Assembly: GCF_003569765.1 (NCBI RefSeq)
Contig: NZ_QXMG01000003.1
Coordinates: 1 to 64,000 of the forward strand
Reading direction: 5' to 3'
From: Caldimonas tepidiphila
GTDB lineage: Bacteria > Pseudomonadota > Gammaproteobacteria > Burkholderiales > Burkholderiaceae_C
Length of the DNA stretch: 64,000 bases
In this document: positions 63,801 through 64,000 of the stretch, piece after piece
Position numbering within the stretch: position 1 is the stretch's first letter
Layout: every line of letters starts with the position of its first letter
Notes under the pieces: model-generated
What the model was told of the DNA's origin: nothing
Databases searched by the model: none
The model's input: the letters and a program-made list of their open reading frames with translations, nothing else
Made by a program: the position numbers and the translations under genes

Positions 63801-64000
63801 CGTGAGGTTCTCGCGCGTGTCCTTGAGCCGGTTCTCGGTCTCGCGGCGGCGCTCCTTGTACTTCGAGACCCCGGCCGCCTCCTCCAGGAACAGGCGCAGC
63901 TCCTCGGGGCGCGACTCGATGATGCGGCTGATCGTGCCCTGGCCGATGATCGCGTAGGCGCGCGGCCCGAGGCCGGTGCCGAGGAACACGTCCTGCACGT
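60852..64000 (-). CDS. smc: Chromosome partition protein Smc (partial, N-terminus beyond the window)
   Basis: About 1,049 residues are present. The visible start (QDVFLGTGLGPRAYAIIGQG) belongs to the N-terminal head after Walker A, which is outside. Two long coiled coils flank a hinge (about 62.3-62.9 kb). The C-terminal head has the signature HLLSGGEKALTAIAL and Walker B FCLLDEVDAPLDDANTERY. Smc compacts and separates chromosomes. The 3' end lies 56 bases before the zipA start. Confidence 0.97.
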   Translation of the reverse strand, partial: VQDVFLGTGLGPRAYAIIGQGTISRIIESRPEELRLFLEEAAGVSKYKERRRETENRLKDTRENLTRVDDILRELNANLEKLERQAEVAARYQTLQQQGTLKLHQLWFLKHRDAATEQDRVRREVLAATNALEARLAELRHVEAQMETVRQAHYEASDELHTAQGALGEASLEVSRLEERIRYVVEGRERVERRLAELRAQDQQWQQRREGAETEIEQLAEQSAEAEEQAEILAAQAEEQAARLPDFEDAVRAAQQRASQQRNAAAAIQQQIQLLAAESRNVEDQSRQLKLRRERLAGEGRSLAMPDEARLAELRRQLAVAEEDGAAAEARLHELSEQAPALDEERRALQAQANAEGAKQAEIAARLDALRALQEKVQTEGKLRPWLAKHGLEGLQGLWTRVHIEPGWETALEAVLRERLHALEVGRIETVRAFAADAPPAKLAFYTAPGAALDNRHHTLPRLTDLLRLGSGDAAPLKALLNDWLEGVYTAASIEEALTDRGRLTHGEVIVTREGHAVSQFAVSFYAPDSEQAGLLARAQEIENLERQLRAQALIAEDSRTRLVRVEAAYTEVSQRLVAQRREAAEQQTRRHQLQVEVLRLTQQAEQAQSRRSQIDAELAEIDAQLEELDERRATGEARFEELDLQLAAEQERHAELEEAAIVASRRLDDAREQLRSLERRAQEQQFSARSLAARRGELQRSIETALQQLRANAQSAAQAQDELARLNDGAAESGLQEALALRAERDAALATVRSRYEELSAQLRRAEEQRLEFERSLQPLRDRITKLQLEEQAAALGGAQFMEQLQQANVDLEALGRGIEEGGVKLYGLQGEIDRIQREIAALGAVNLAALDELTAARERKGFLDAQSADLIDAITTLENAIHKIDMETRDLLKKTFDFVNEHFGTMFPRLFGGGNARLVMTGDEILDAGVQVMAQPPGKKNSTIHLLSGGEKALTAIALVFAIFQLNPAPFCLLDEVDAPLDDANTERYARLVKSMSSGTQFLFISHNKIAMEMAEQLVGVTMQEQGVSRIVAVDMEAALGMAEAA

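Overview
The window is uniformly GC-rich and reads as a betaproteobacterial chromosome of order Burkholderiales. The ligA-zipA-smc gene order, the single large PurL, and a ChvE/GguAB-type sugar transporter point that way. The exact genus cannot be fixed from sequence alone. About half of the window (1 to about 32.28 kb) is a lambdoid siphoviral prophage whose far end lies left of position 1. The rest is host chromosome.

Prophage, leftward (minus-strand) arm, read from 19.1 kb down to 1: a YdaS/Cro-like repressor, a Cys-rich protein, a Rha-type regulator, a run of tiny overlapping genes, a replication module (DUF1376 'O-like' protein carrying an iteron-like, AT-rich candidate origin inside its gene, then a 'P-like' loader candidate), a RuvC-like resolvase, a possible gpZ-like protein, small and large terminase (Nu1/GpA type), a Mor-family activator, gpW, lambda-type portal, a ClpP-like protease fused to the major capsid protein, a DUF2190 decoration-type protein, head-tail joining and tail terminator proteins, tail tube, tail assembly chaperones joined by a textbook -1 frameshift signal, and a tape measure gene cut by the window edge. 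Lysis genes and tail tip lie outside.

Immunity and cargo region (19.1-23.8 kb): a CI-type S24 repressor faces the Cro-like gene across three operator-like sites. Two more copies of the same operator sit on a near-perfect promoter (23732-23760) that drives the plus-strand early operon. Between them lies AT-richer cargo: a secreted small protein, a broken thermonuclease gene, a two-gene DUF cassette in the position occupied by rexAB in lambda, a toxin-antitoxin pair with a third gene and a perfect palindromic operator, and a 40-residue exported peptide. The early operon (23.8-32.2 kb) encodes RecT, YqaJ exonuclease, RdgC, an ASCH-type protein, an orphan adenine methyltransferase, a Lar-like zinc protein and a tyrosine integrase. 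Most genes overlap the previous stop by 4 bases. Beyond the integrase, the prophage ends inside a flavodoxin-fold oxidoreductase gene, of which only the 3' part (32282-32728) remains here.

Host part: a membrane diguanylate cyclase, purL, then a locus for non-phosphorylative aldose oxidation. It holds a LysR regulator, DHDPS-fold dehydratase, semialdehyde dehydrogenase, aldose epimerase, FadR-type regulator, ChvE-GguA-GguB transporter, IlvD/Edd sugar-acid dehydratase, SDR sugar dehydrogenase and SMP-30 lactonase. Together these would import a pentose, oxidise it to the lactone, open it, dehydrate it twice and oxidise the product to 2-oxoglutarate. Whether the sugar is L-arabinose or D-xylose is not decided by the sequence. 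Housekeeping genes follow: map, glnD, def, a ROK sugar kinase, ligA, a GNAT acetyltransferase, zipA and smc (cut by the right edge). I saw no rRNA, tRNA, CRISPR array or insertion sequence, and no gene-free stretch longer than 300 bases.
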